From Avoscillospira sp045580485 (GTDB lineage Bacteria; Bacillota; Clostridia; Oscillospirales; Oscillospiraceae), in the NCBI GenBank assembly GCA_045580485.1, contig JAZNNW010000067.1, forward strand, positions 1 to 64,000: a stretch of 64,000 nucleotides of DNA, in the 5' to 3' direction. The notes under the pieces are model-generated. The model was given only the letters and a program-made list of their open reading frames with translations, had not been told where the DNA came from and made no database searches. Every line of letters starts with the position of its first letter. Position 1 is the stretch's first letter. Made by a program: the position numbers and the translations under genes. Shown here piece by piece: positions 31,554 to 40,800 of this stretch.

Positions 31554-31620
31554 GTACCTCATCTCCTTCCTTTCGGTTTAGTGAAACGGTTGATGTTTTA
31601 TGCACATTTGACATGAAGAT

Positions 31621-31647
31621 GACCACCGAACTATCAGTTCGGTGGTC
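31621..31647. repeat. Perfect 12-bp hairpin with 3-base loop
   Basis: GACCACCGAACT, ATC, AGTTCGGTGGTC is perfectly self-complementary. It lies between the SGNH gene remnant zone and the next head gene. No T tract follows on either strand. Confidence 0.7.
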
Positions 31648-31653
31648 TATGAA

Positions 31654-31720
31654 TTAGTAGGACTGCTTCTCAACAATCTCAAGGGTGCCATTCGGCCCGG
31701 TGTCGTTCTGGAACGACACC
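31654..31720 (-). pseudogene. Orphan C-terminal remnant of a receptor-type gene
   Basis: An open frame without a start encodes FQNDTGPNGTLEIVEKQSY and a stop. It closely resembles the end of the 670-residue LRR protein at 34242 (QNLTGPNSKFVVVEKKQ). It looks like the tail left behind after replacement of an earlier receptor gene. Confidence 0.55.
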
Positions 31721-31726
31721 GAATAA

Positions 31727-31774
31727 TCAGCCCAGCATGGACAGCACTGCTGCAATGACTGTATCACTGACCAT
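31727..31774 (-). pseudogene. Truncated MVSDTVIAAVLSMLG peptide gene
   Basis: A 15-codon frame, identical in protein sequence to the first 15 residues of the 40-residue gene at 34116-34238, is cut by a stop. It lies within the downstream copy of a 62-base direct repeat. It is probably the scar of a recombination event. Confidence 0.55.
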
Positions 31775-31791
31775 CTGTTATGCCTCCGCTT
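31730..31791. repeat. 62-base direct repeat, copy 1
   Basis: 59 of 62 bases match 34194-34255. It covers a ribosome site and the start of the MVSDTV small gene. The two copies flank the SGNH receptor gene. Confidence 0.85.
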
Positions 31792-34088
31792 TATTGCAGT
31801 GTCGCAAAATGCTTGATATAACCAAAGATCACATTTGCATCCTTGTAATATCCATTACTCTCATGGATTTGGTCTGTGCAGACACGATATGTGTGTTCCG
31901 GCTTTGCGGTGGTGTACGGCACATCTTTCCACGGATAGTCATACTCCGTATTGAGGTTCATGTGAGTAGGAACAACAAAAATCTTGTTTGCTTGGTTTTC
32001 GGCAGTGTCAAACTCGGAAATGACAGCTTCCATGGCCGCAAAGGTCTGGTTGTCGTTTGCGGTGTGTGTATAGCCGCCAAAAGTAGCAAACGGAGCAGGC
32101 ACCCAAATGCCGATAATGATGTTGCTGTCGTAGGCACGGATGCTATCAACCATTTCGTGATAGTAGCCGATGAAGTTGCTCACACTGTCGTTTGTACCGA
32201 GGTTGATAAAGACATAATCAACGCCATCATAGCCGTTTTGTTCCATATAGTAGGCGAAGTCGAATGTCTTTGTGGTCGGATTATAGAAAGGACTGTCTGG
32301 AAATTCTCCATTTTCGTCTTTAATGCCTCGATCTGGATTGTTTTCGCAATAGAACTCAGCACTCCAACCGCTTCTTCCCTCGTGTCGGTTGGTGTCAGTG
32401 TTACCTCTTGTACCCAAAAGCTGAATACTCATGGGGTCATTTGCGAACATATCCAACAGGCACTGCGTATACACATTGGCATCGGTTTTGCTGTCACCGA
32501 TGAACAGAACCTTTTTCGTCTGACCGCTTCCGGCATCAGCAGAGACATTGTGAATATCAATATTCTGCTTGACAGACTTGCCCCATCGAGGCTCACAATA
32601 CACACTTGCAGTTAGGTCAGCTTTATCACCGCCTACGATTTCGATGTGTTTTCCATAAACCTTATAGGGAACACTTCCTGAAATCGCCCCCATACTAATA
32701 GGACGAACCATTTTATCCACATTGATACCCTTTGTGATAGACTGGGCATGAATATCGACCTTTACACCGTTCGCAACATATAAATCCTTTGTCAGCACCA
32801 GACTGATTTTGGGGAACGGGTCGGCTACCTGCTCGATGTACTTCTGCGGAACGACCCGATAAGGAACGAAATCCTTTTCTGTATTGCCGACATACAGCAT
32901 ATACTTGTGTGCATTTGACAGATAGCTGTTTATCGTTGCTCTTACATAAGCTGCACCATCGGGGATTTGTGCGGTTGCTACTTGCTCGTGATAACTAATG
33001 AAAGTCTTATTAGCATCATAAAAAACGATGCTTGAATTAGATACATTAAGTCGCACATAAGCATCTTCCGCAGAAATCGGAATGAAGTCTGTCGTGAAAT
33101 GTCCACCAGATGCCGCAATATTTCCCTTGGTAGACAGATATCCAGAAACACAAGTCAGCGGATTGATTAAGTTGTCTGTTGCTTCTGTAAAGTGTAACTT
33201 CTGTGCGTGAACACCGCCATCAGCAATGTATTTGTCCGTCACCTTGTTTGGTTCGAGCAAATTATTAACAACCTTGGGGTCTGTAACCCGCATATTTTCT
33301 TTCAAAGCGTATCCGAAACTTTCATACTCAGTTGCGGTATCGCCAAGTTCGATTTGAAGATTACGGGTTGACAAATCGCCGTATGCCAAGATACGCACTA
33401 TCGGAGCTGGTGCCACAAATGTAAGGGTGTTGGATGTGGCAGAGACAGTAATATTTTGGGCACCACCCGTATAGCTACCATCCTCGTTGTAGAAATACAG
33501 AATTTGTGCGCCACCCGTCTTAGAAATGGTGTATGTCTCACCAGAAATAAGCTCATAATCACCATATACCCAGTTCGTACCATCTACAAGTGCGCCACTT
33601 CCCCCGTTTATGCTACCGTTTCCAGCATAGATGACTTTAGAGATGTCAACTTTATTCTTGCCGACTTCGTAAACAATGTCTGCTTGACGGGTGATTTCAT
33701 CTCCCACAGCCTTCGCATCAGCTGCCACACCCGGCATAGACAGGGTAGTGTCTACATTTACAACACTTCCATCTGCTTCTATGCCGATATTCGCCCTCGC
33801 CTGAGCTTTCTGTTCATCGGTCAGTGTCTGCTGAGTGTAGAGCACTGCTCCCTCGATTTTCACATCGCTGGACATTGCACCGATGTTCTTTCTGGCCTGT
33901 TCCTTTTCCGCATCGGTCAAGGTCTGCTCCTGGTCATACAGAATAGCCTTGTTTGCCGGAGTATAGCCGAGGGCAGCCTCGATATTTTCGGCTGTCACCT
34001 CTGCGTCTTTTCCAGGATCTCCTTTTGGTCCAACAATGACCGGTATTTCAACAAATTTACCTTGTTTATCTCTAACGCTAAAAAGCAA
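31791..34088 (-). CDS. Receptor-type protein with SGNH/GDSL esterase domain (765 aa)
   Basis: Residues 18-28 contain a collagen-like GPKGDPGKD. Residues 50-105 hold two fibre repeats of the type QTLTDEEK-ARxNIG. Residues 150-500 form beta domains. Residues about 525-760 are an SGNH hydrolase with FIGDSKTD (Ser533), NLGTND (Asn633) and DQIH (Asp739, His742), so all catalytic residues are present. It probably removes acetyl groups from surface sugar. TTG start with AGAGGTGACGCACA. Its place inside the head module, away from the tail genes, is unusual. Confidence 0.85.
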   Translation of the reverse strand: MLFSVRDKQGKFVEIPVIVGPKGDPGKDAEVTAENIEAALGYTPANKAILYDQEQTLTDAEKEQARKNIGAMSSDVKIEGAVLYTQQTLTDEQKAQARANIGIEADGSVVNVDTTLSMPGVAADAKAVGDEITRQADIVYEVGKNKVDISKVIYAGNGSINGGSGALVDGTNWVYGDYELISGETYTISKTGGAQILYFYNEDGSYTGGAQNITVSATSNTLTFVAPAPIVRILAYGDLSTRNLQIELGDTATEYESFGYALKENMRVTDPKVVNNLLEPNKVTDKYIADGGVHAQKLHFTEATDNLINPLTCVSGYLSTKGNIAASGGHFTTDFIPISAEDAYVRLNVSNSSIVFYDANKTFISYHEQVATAQIPDGAAYVRATINSYLSNAHKYMLYVGNTEKDFVPYRVVPQKYIEQVADPFPKISLVLTKDLYVANGVKVDIHAQSITKGINVDKMVRPISMGAISGSVPYKVYGKHIEIVGGDKADLTASVYCEPRWGKSVKQNIDIHNVSADAGSGQTKKVLFIGDSKTDANVYTQCLLDMFANDPMSIQLLGTRGNTDTNRHEGRSGWSAEFYCENNPDRGIKDENGEFPDSPFYNPTTKTFDFAYYMEQNGYDGVDYVFINLGTNDSVSNFIGYYHEMVDSIRAYDSNIIIGIWVPAPFATFGGYTHTANDNQTFAAMEAVISEFDTAENQANKIFVVPTHMNLNTEYDYPWKDVPYTTAKPEHTYRVCTDQIHESNGYYKDANVIFGYIKHFATLQ

Positions 34089-34115
34089 TGTGCGTCACCT
34101 CTTTCTTATTTTATT

Positions 34116-34238
34116 TCATGGTAGCCTTACATCCAACCGGTAGCTGGTGAGCCGATTGCTCACCAGAATACCTCCAAAGGTGCCGCCCAGACTGCCCAGC
34201 ATGGACAGCACCGCTGCAATGACCGTATCACTGACCAT
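34116..34238 (-). CDS. Small XhlA/holin-like membrane protein, shortened (40 aa)
   Basis: MVSDTVIAAVLSMLGSLGG and FGGILVSNRL form one membrane helix followed by LTSYRLDVRLP. The start matches the short membrane proteins that accompany phage lysis genes (usually about 70-80 residues with YRLEQLEKKV), but here the frame ends after YRLD. It is probably a truncated relic in a head-module location. AGCGGAGGGATAACAG precedes the ATG. Confidence 0.55.
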   Translation of the reverse strand: MVSDTVIAAVLSMLGSLGGTFGGILVSNRLTSYRLDVRLP

Positions 34239-34255
34239 CTGTTATCCCTCCGCTT
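34194..34255. repeat. 62-base direct repeat, copy 2
   Basis: Partner of 31730-31791 with three differences. It lies between the LRR-peptidase gene and the 40-residue gene, so both receptor genes end in the same sequence block. Confidence 0.85.
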
Positions 34256-36254
34256 GTTTCTTTTCCACCACAACGAATTTGCTGTTGGGGCCAGTCAAGT
34301 TCTGATAAGGCATACGATAGACAAACAAATCTCGGTCTACACCTTCGCCGTTTGGCTGGTTTCTTGTAAACATATAGGCACTATCGGCAACGAGAACTTC
34401 GCCGATGTCGTTAATGCCGTACAACACAACCACATGACCACCATTGGCATTTCCTTCGGTGCTACATTGCGTGACAGCATATGCACCTCTCGCCAGTGCA
34501 TCGCAAAGGGCTTGATAACTTTCTTGGTTGATACCATCATCATAGAGTGTTGCTTTGTAGTCCAAAGCCTCGAACATTGGTATGAAGTCCGCAAACTCTG
34601 TTCTCGGGGAATTTTCTTCTTCCAGTAAATCCGGGTCAATCGCTTCCAGTTCATTTGCAAACTCGTCCGGGTGCGTATATTCCTTTTGGGACAACGCAGA
34701 ATGAATGTGTAGTGCAGCAAATATGGTGCAGCCGGAATAGTATGTCTTGATGTGATTGCCAAAGTAATCATCTTTCCACCGGCTATCTTCTTGGCTCATT
34801 AATGTGTAAAGAGGGTTCTTGCATGGTGTAAACTCCACATCAGACCAATAATCCACAGGGTTATCACTAATGGGTGTGGACAAATTGCCTTTTGTTGCAA
34901 TTTTGCTCCAGTCAAATTGCACTCTACTTCTATAAAAGCATTTCTCTCCAATTTCCGTAACATGGGACAAAAGCGGAAGGTTTTTTAGATTTCGGGTGTA
35001 CAAAAAAGCCTCTGCCCCGATTTTCGTCACCTTACCGCCGCCTTTCAAAACAGACATATTGGTACACTGCCAAAAAAACTGGGAAGGAATTTCCGTTAAA
35101 TTGTTACCAATGTCGAAAATATAGGTGAACCTACAGTCAGAAAAAGCGGTGTCAGATGCCTCTATCAAGTTGGGAAAAATCACCTGTCTTAACTTTGTAA
35201 GTCCGAAAAGATGTTTTCCGATTTTAGTGATTTGCTCCGTATTGTGGATAGCCTCAAGGTTTAATGCCTGTCGGCAAAAACGGTCGGGAAGTTCAGTCAC
35301 ACTTTTGGGAAGGACAATTTCCTTAACTCTGTGATTGTTGCTAAACATACATGGCTGAAACCCTGTCACAGCCGTTCCGTTTATAACATCCGGGATGATA
35401 AGTTTCTCCGGCAACTCATGGTTTTTGCTGCCGTCTACAATGGGACCGACATAGGCTCCATTGCTATCGTAGTTACCAGCGTCATCGATCAGCGGTCTCA
35501 TTGTATCGCTGATCGAATATTTGTAGGCATCAGTATTCTTATACTCTCGACCTCTGTATTCGGGTTTCAACGACACAATACCGTCATAGTCGATGTCGAA
35601 GAACTTGGTATCGGCGGGAACATCGGCAGCGATAACGCCAATGTTTTCCCGTGCCCGTGCTTTCTCATCCTCGGTCAAGGTCTGCTCTCTGTCGTACAAA
35701 ACGGCAGCAGGCACTTCCTGTTCTTTCGGCACAACGGCGATCACCTGCGCAAACAGAGGATCACCGATCGTTTCATCAATTCGGATGATGATGGTGTCGT
35801 TCTTTTCGTGCAGCTCCTTGGCATCGATATTCCGATTGTCAGCCGTCACAAAAAGATACTGCTTGCCGTTGATCGTCGCATAATCGGAAGCGATTTCCGC
35901 AAAGGCATTTTCTATCACATTGGGTTCTCTGTAACAGATTTGCGTACCAGTTTTGATTGTCACATCATCTGGTAAATAGATGATGAGGCTGCCGTCTTCG
36001 GTCACTTCGGAACCGCCCATTACCAGTTCTCCGGGGATCGCAGAAGGTGTCCCGCTCGGGTTTATCCACATGGCGGCATCGGGGTCGGTAGGTTCCTGCT
36101 CTCCAACATAAACTGCCGAAGATAATTTGAGCGCCTTTGCGATTCCCTCTTCAATGTGATCCATGTGCTCTTTGCGCAATGTCGTACCTTCAACGGTAAT
36201 ATTGCCATGCTCATCCCATTCTCGGTCTACGAAATTTTGCTTGATGTACTCCAT
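34242..36254 (-). CDS. Leucine-rich-repeat protein with C39-like peptidase domain (670 aa)
   Basis: Residues 1-60 are a structural anchor (VDREWDEHGNITVEGT). Residues 185-210 hold a fibre repeat shared with the SGNH protein. Residues about 280-450 are BspA/LRR_5-type repeats (VKEIVLPKSVTELPDRFC, VTKIGAEAFLYT). Residues 480-665 resemble a C39-like cysteine peptidase: SGCTIFAALH (Cys509), NGGHVVVLYG (His607) and VADSA (Asp624). It may bind and trim a surface protein or peptide. GATGGAGGTGTAATTC lies before the ATG. It is encoded between minor capsid and capsid genes. Confidence 0.8.
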   Translation of the reverse strand: MEYIKQNFVDREWDEHGNITVEGTTLRKEHMDHIEEGIAKALKLSSAVYVGEQEPTDPDAAMWINPSGTPSAIPGELVMGGSEVTEDGSLIIYLPDDVTIKTGTQICYREPNVIENAFAEIASDYATINGKQYLFVTADNRNIDAKELHEKNDTIIIRIDETIGDPLFAQVIAVVPKEQEVPAAVLYDREQTLTEDEKARARENIGVIAADVPADTKFFDIDYDGIVSLKPEYRGREYKNTDAYKYSISDTMRPLIDDAGNYDSNGAYVGPIVDGSKNHELPEKLIIPDVINGTAVTGFQPCMFSNNHRVKEIVLPKSVTELPDRFCRQALNLEAIHNTEQITKIGKHLFGLTKLRQVIFPNLIEASDTAFSDCRFTYIFDIGNNLTEIPSQFFWQCTNMSVLKGGGKVTKIGAEAFLYTRNLKNLPLLSHVTEIGEKCFYRSRVQFDWSKIATKGNLSTPISDNPVDYWSDVEFTPCKNPLYTLMSQEDSRWKDDYFGNHIKTYYSGCTIFAALHIHSALSQKEYTHPDEFANELEAIDPDLLEEENSPRTEFADFIPMFEALDYKATLYDDGINQESYQALCDALARGAYAVTQCSTEGNANGGHVVVLYGINDIGEVLVADSAYMFTRNQPNGEGVDRDLFVYRMPYQNLTGPNSKFVVVEKKQAEG

Positions 36255-36272
36255 GTGAATTACACCTCCATC

Positions 36273-36446
36273 TTATTTTCCATAACGATCACGGCGGAAT
36301 GTGCTTTCCCATCCTGCGAATTTGTCTCGCTCGACAACATCCGGTTCGCACTTTTTCTTGCACCGCTTTTTGGACCGCTTGCAAATGCAGACGGTTTTTC
36401 CGTTCTGCACATCTATATAAACTTTGATAGTTTCCTTCGTTTCCAT
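36273..36446 (-). CDS. Small basic cysteine-rich protein (57 aa)
   Basis: METKETIKVYIDVQNGK leads to CICKRSKKRCKKKC, a very basic segment with four cysteines, and ends FRRDRYGK. GAAGGATGAGTCGCT precedes the ATG at 36446. It lies between the minor capsid and LRR genes. Zinc or nucleic-acid binding is likely; function unknown. Confidence 0.65.
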   Translation of the reverse strand: METKETIKVYIDVQNGKTVCICKRSKKRCKKKCEPDVVERDKFAGWESTFRRDRYGK

Positions 36447-36459
36447 AGCGACTCATCCT

Positions 36460-37368
36460 TCAAGGTCGTATCGTATCTTTTATCGGGACATCAATCGTGT
36501 CGATATCAAAGACAGGGATGGCAACGCATCTGCATGCGATATCTTCCCCGGGATGGCAATGCCTGCCTGTGTAGACACGGCCACGGCTTTTCGTCTCATA
36601 CCACATTCCAGGAGGATCGTCCCACGAGAAAATCTTCCCGTTCAGTTCATGGTGGCAGTCACGCACTCTGGAATCCCGAGAGTCGGACCACCTGTACTTG
36701 GTGCAACCGGCGTCCTGTTGCTGCATCTTCGAGATCTGCGAGTTGAGTGTAGCCACCTGATCCCGTGCAAGGAGCTGAGCCCTGCGCCGGGTCAACCTGT
36801 ACTGTTCCTGAATTGACTTCGTGATGTCCGTGAGCGTTGCGCCACGCTTATATCCATTCAATACTATTTGCTGCATCTCGCCAAGAGCCTCGTTCGGGAT
36901 GCTCTTGATCTTCAGGATATTCTCGTCAACCCAGCGGCGGAGTGCTTCTTCGTAAAATTCTGCGCTGTAATAGTCGCTGAGCAAATCAATGCCGAGCGTA
37001 TCGTGTACGACTCGCTTCCATTCCCGAAGCGAAGTGTTCTTGGTCATTTTGGAAATCTTTGCCACAAGATCATCTAAGCCATAGCTGGACAGCTTCTGCT
37101 CAAGCTCTTCTGCAATCTTCTGGAACTCTCGTCGCACATCTCCTTCGAGATCCTTCATGTCATCAAAGCGAGAGTCACCACGGCGTTCTTTCTTGTATGC
37201 AGCCAGCAGGGACGGCAGATGTTCGGTAAGTGTCTTATTCAGCAAACGCATATACCCGTTGGTGATACGCTTGAACTCCCGTTCTGCAGAGTCCGGGTAC
37301 TGAGGGACACGCTTGCTCTTGATCGTTTTGTGGCCGTAAAATTTGCCCTTTACAGCCTTTTGCACCAT
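36460..37368 (-). CDS. Minor capsid protein, SPP1 gp7/Mu F-like (302 aa or slightly more)
   Basis: RRRAQLLARDQVATLNSQI, SDSRDSRVRDCHHELNG and the C-terminal HPGEDIACRC are diagnostic of the Mu-F/SPP1-gp7 head morphogenesis family. They help portal function and DNA ejection. The ATG at 37368 has no good ribosome site. An upstream CTG 8 bases after AAAGGGGG would add about nine residues and may be the true start. Confidence 0.88.
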   Translation of the reverse strand: MVQKAVKGKFYGHKTIKSKRVPQYPDSAEREFKRITNGYMRLLNKTLTEHLPSLLAAYKKERRGDSRFDDMKDLEGDVRREFQKIAEELEQKLSSYGLDDLVAKISKMTKNTSLREWKRVVHDTLGIDLLSDYYSAEFYEEALRRWVDENILKIKSIPNEALGEMQQIVLNGYKRGATLTDITKSIQEQYRLTRRRAQLLARDQVATLNSQISKMQQQDAGCTKYRWSDSRDSRVRDCHHELNGKIFSWDDPPGMWYETKSRGRVYTGRHCHPGEDIACRCVAIPVFDIDTIDVPIKDTIRP

Positions 37369-37453
37369 CTCTTGATGAATGTGATTGTTCAGAGCTGTTT
37401 CCCCCTTTCCCGGATGTTTTGCGAATTTTTGCGAGACAAAACAGGCATAGAAG

Positions 37454-37484
37454 AAGCGGAGCAGTCTTTACAACCACTCCGCTT
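37454..37484 (-). repeat. 8-bp hairpin after the immunity-like gene
   Basis: AAGCGGAG and CTCCGCTT flank a 15-base loop; on the minus strand CTTCTATGCC follows, so the T tract is poor. It may partly stop transcripts before the minor capsid gene. Confidence 0.5.
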
Positions 37485-37506
37485 ATTTGTATTGATTTGT
37501 AATTCT

Positions 37507-37812
37507 TTAGCCTTCAGCATCGTCGAGGAAAGACTCAAAGTCATCATCGTCCAGATAGCCCTCTGCTTCTGCGATAGCATTACCAAAGGTCGTTACAATG
37601 TCACTGACAATTTTTCCACGATCAGATAGCTCGTTATCACCGGCCTTCGTGATTTCATCGACTTCCATATCGCACAGAGCATCGTAGATTTCGTCAAGGA
37701 TATCCTCATCAGCAGACATGAGGGTGTCTCGCTCCATTTCAAACTCGGTGCAAAGAAAATCAACCTGAGTATCAGTCAGATCCTTCAATGCGTTCTGAAA
37801 AATTCCATCCAT
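37507..37812 (-). CDS. Acidic immunity-like protein (101 aa)
   Basis: ATG at 37812 follows AAGAGGTAACTATC, 5 bases after the stop of the portal fusion. MDGIFQNALKDLTDTQ is helical and strongly acidic (DDDDFESFLDDAEG at the end). A small acidic gene directly after a C-terminal toxin-like domain is the usual immunity-gene position in polymorphic toxin loci. The family is not recognised, so the immunity role is inferred from charge, size and place. Confidence 0.6.
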   Translation of the reverse strand: MDGIFQNALKDLTDTQVDFLCTEFEMERDTLMSADEDILDEIYDALCDMEVDEITKAGDNELSDRGKIVSDIVTTFGNAIAEAEGYLDDDDFESFLDDAEG

Positions 37813-37817
37813 GATAG

Positions 37818-40800
37818 TTACCTCTTGTTTTGCTTTCGCCACATGACAGAAACGATCGTTCCGTCGTCCGCAAGAACTAACCTGCTACCCTTGATGTCGT
37901 AGAGCGTTCTGTCCTTGTGGGTCGCATCGGGCTTAGTATTTGTTGCTGCAAGCATACTTTCGATTCTTGCAGGAGAAATCAAACGTCCACCTACTCGCTC
38001 GAAAGCGTGGTCGGAAATTCCGGTTACTACGGTTCCTCGGGATGATGTCTGCCCTTTGAGTCGGTCTGTGTACTTTTTCTTATCTGCGGCAGATAGCTTT
38101 CGTCCAGCTGTGCCATTCTTTTGGTGAGGACCAGCGGCATTTTTGTTTCCTTTGGGAGCACCGTCTTCCGATGTTTCCTGTGACTTTATCGTACCTGAAA
38201 ATGCGGATTTGTCAATAGGATTTTCGGAATTGCTCATATCCGAAATATTTGCAGAATCTTGGTTCAGGTACGAGCTAAGTGTTTTGAGCGATTCGCTATC
38301 ATCGGAAAGATCAAAAGTGAGCTCCATTCCGTGTCCGTTCTCCTTCCACCAAGAGCGACCTTTTTCGGTTTTCATCAAGTCGCTTACTCTTTCGGCTGAA
38401 AATCCGCTTTCTGAGGCAGCTTTTCTCATGTCGTCGGATAGCGGACCATCAAATCCGAGCCTCGGAAGCGAATAATATCCGTTGTACGCATCGCCTTTTG
38501 TGCCAGCTCCGAAAGCCTCGATTTTCTCCACGCCTTGACTTCTTGCGTTACTTACAATGTCTGCGAGAACCTCAGTTCCGCTTCCACCATTAGCTTTGTT
38601 TGCATAAAGCATTTCAATGCGTGCAGTCTTTTCTTTGGGCTTAAACTTTAGATCGACCTCGCCCTTATCGGTTTGAACAACAACTCTTGTCTGCCCGTGA
38701 TCCGAAATCAATCTAACTTTTGAAGTTTTATCTGCACCAAGTGCGCTTGCGCCGGCAAGACCGAGTGTGGCATCCTTCTCCCCTTTGCTCAGCTTATCTC
38801 CTCTTTCATATAACGCAACCTTGTCAGAGTCGAAACCGGAAGCTGCACTTCCTCCAATCTGCCCAGGAACTCCCTTGTGCCCATGATTACCAGAACCTGG
38901 TCCGCCGTCCTGTTCAAAAGGGTCGGCTTCTACAGCCTCCGCAACAGTATCAACAAAATGATCGTATAGCCCATCAGGACCATAGCAAAGGGACATCTCG
39001 ATGCAGGTCTTTAGGATCTCAAGACCGTCTGCAAACGGTTGGAACATGGAAGCGGCCAACTGGTCAAGTTCCTCGAGGGTTCGGAACTTTGCGTTGGTCA
39101 TCTCCAGATCAACACAGTTTGGTTCTCCGTCATAGTCTGTGCAGAGGAACAGGTATGGGGTCAAACCGGTGTCGGGCTCAACAGGACCGGTTCCAAGAGG
39201 AATGAGGTAGTTCGGACTGATGCCAAATTCTTCCTCGGTCTCTCGGAAGGCGGCTTGCTCTGGCGTTTCGCCCTTTTCTCCGTGGCCGCCGGGACCACAG
39301 ATCAAGCCGTAGCCGAAGTCATTGTGCCTTGTGCCCGTAAGCACTCTTCCCTCTGAAACCACAAGAACACCCACAGAAAACGGTTTTTCCTCTCCTTGAG
39401 TGTTGGAATAGCTCCCGTCTGAGTCGTTGTTTTGTGCAGCCTTAGCCGCTTCTTCTGCACTCATATCCTGAGGCAGCTTTGTAGCGGCAGGTGCATTGGC
39501 GGGAGCGCTGCCTTCGGAGCCAGGATCGGCCTCGTGGGCGTTGACATCAACGTCTGTCGAATACGGAGCAGTACCACCCGATCCGGTGATCTCTTCCTGT
39601 GCATCGGGAGGCAGCTCGCTTTCGTATGCAGCCAGAAGATCCTCTTCATCCTCGTATTCATCCAGCATGGTCTCCACATCAAACTCATTACTGTCTGCCA
39701 GTTTTCGGCGGACCTCGGTCGGATCAATAGCCTGCATATCGACATAAATCTGTACAGTCTGAGCCTTGGTCTGTGCGGTTGTAGCCTTTTTCTGCTCCAG
39801 ATCGGCGAGCTCGATGTCGCTCATAGACCACAGGGGATTGAAGCTGACCTTGAGGTTAGGGACCTCATCCACTTCTCCGGTCGCAATGCCCGCTTGAAAA
39901 ATGATCGAAAGCAGATACCGCAGGTTGCCTTTAATCATCCGCTTCTGAATACGCTCTACATAGTTGTACCAGTTTTCCATGTCGCTTTCTCCGGTTGAGT
40001 TCATGCCGGCAGGAGAGCGACCAAACAGAATGGTCTGTGGAATATTCGTCAAAGCAGACAGGAAGTTACAAGCAGAGTCAATGACATCAGAAACACCGGA
40101 GAACTGGAAGGATCGGAAGTCGTAGTCCTCACCTTCGCTGTCAATGGTGATGCTGTTCATCATTCCTCTTGCCGTATCGATAGCCATAAGGCGTTTCAGG
40201 ATCATATTCTCCCCTTCTTCGGTAGCAAGCTCCGAAGAAAGGTTTTTCATCTTGTAGATCGGCTGCACAGAGCGGACGAGCATTTTGGGAGCGCTACGGT
40301 GTGCAATTTCCGCATCCTGAATTGCCCGGTTAATTCTGATGTATTCAGGCATGCCCCAGAACTGATAGATCGAGTTCGTGGAGTTTTCGGGCAAGATTCC
40401 GTTTTGAAAAACTAAGCAGCGGCTTTCATGGACGGTGAAGTTGCCGTACTTGCTGTAAACATGAAAAAACTCCGGCATACCAAGCCGGCTTCCTCTTGTT
40501 CGGAACGGATCACTCGGGTCGTAGTGGAACATGCTGTTGTAGTCGGGCTGGATAACCGATCTATCATACACACGAATGTCGTCGATAGACTTGATGTTCT
40601 TCCAGTCAAGAGGTTCTTCAAGACCACGACCGTCATTGATGAGCATAACTGCCAAGGAGCCGCCAAACAAACGAGCCCACTTAACGGCTGTCATAGCGGT
40701 TTCTTCCCAGTCCAGCTCATCCAAAGCCTCTCGGTAAAAGTCCTCTACTTCCTGATCCGAAACATCGTCCAGGACGAACCCGTGCTTCAATGCCTCCTCT

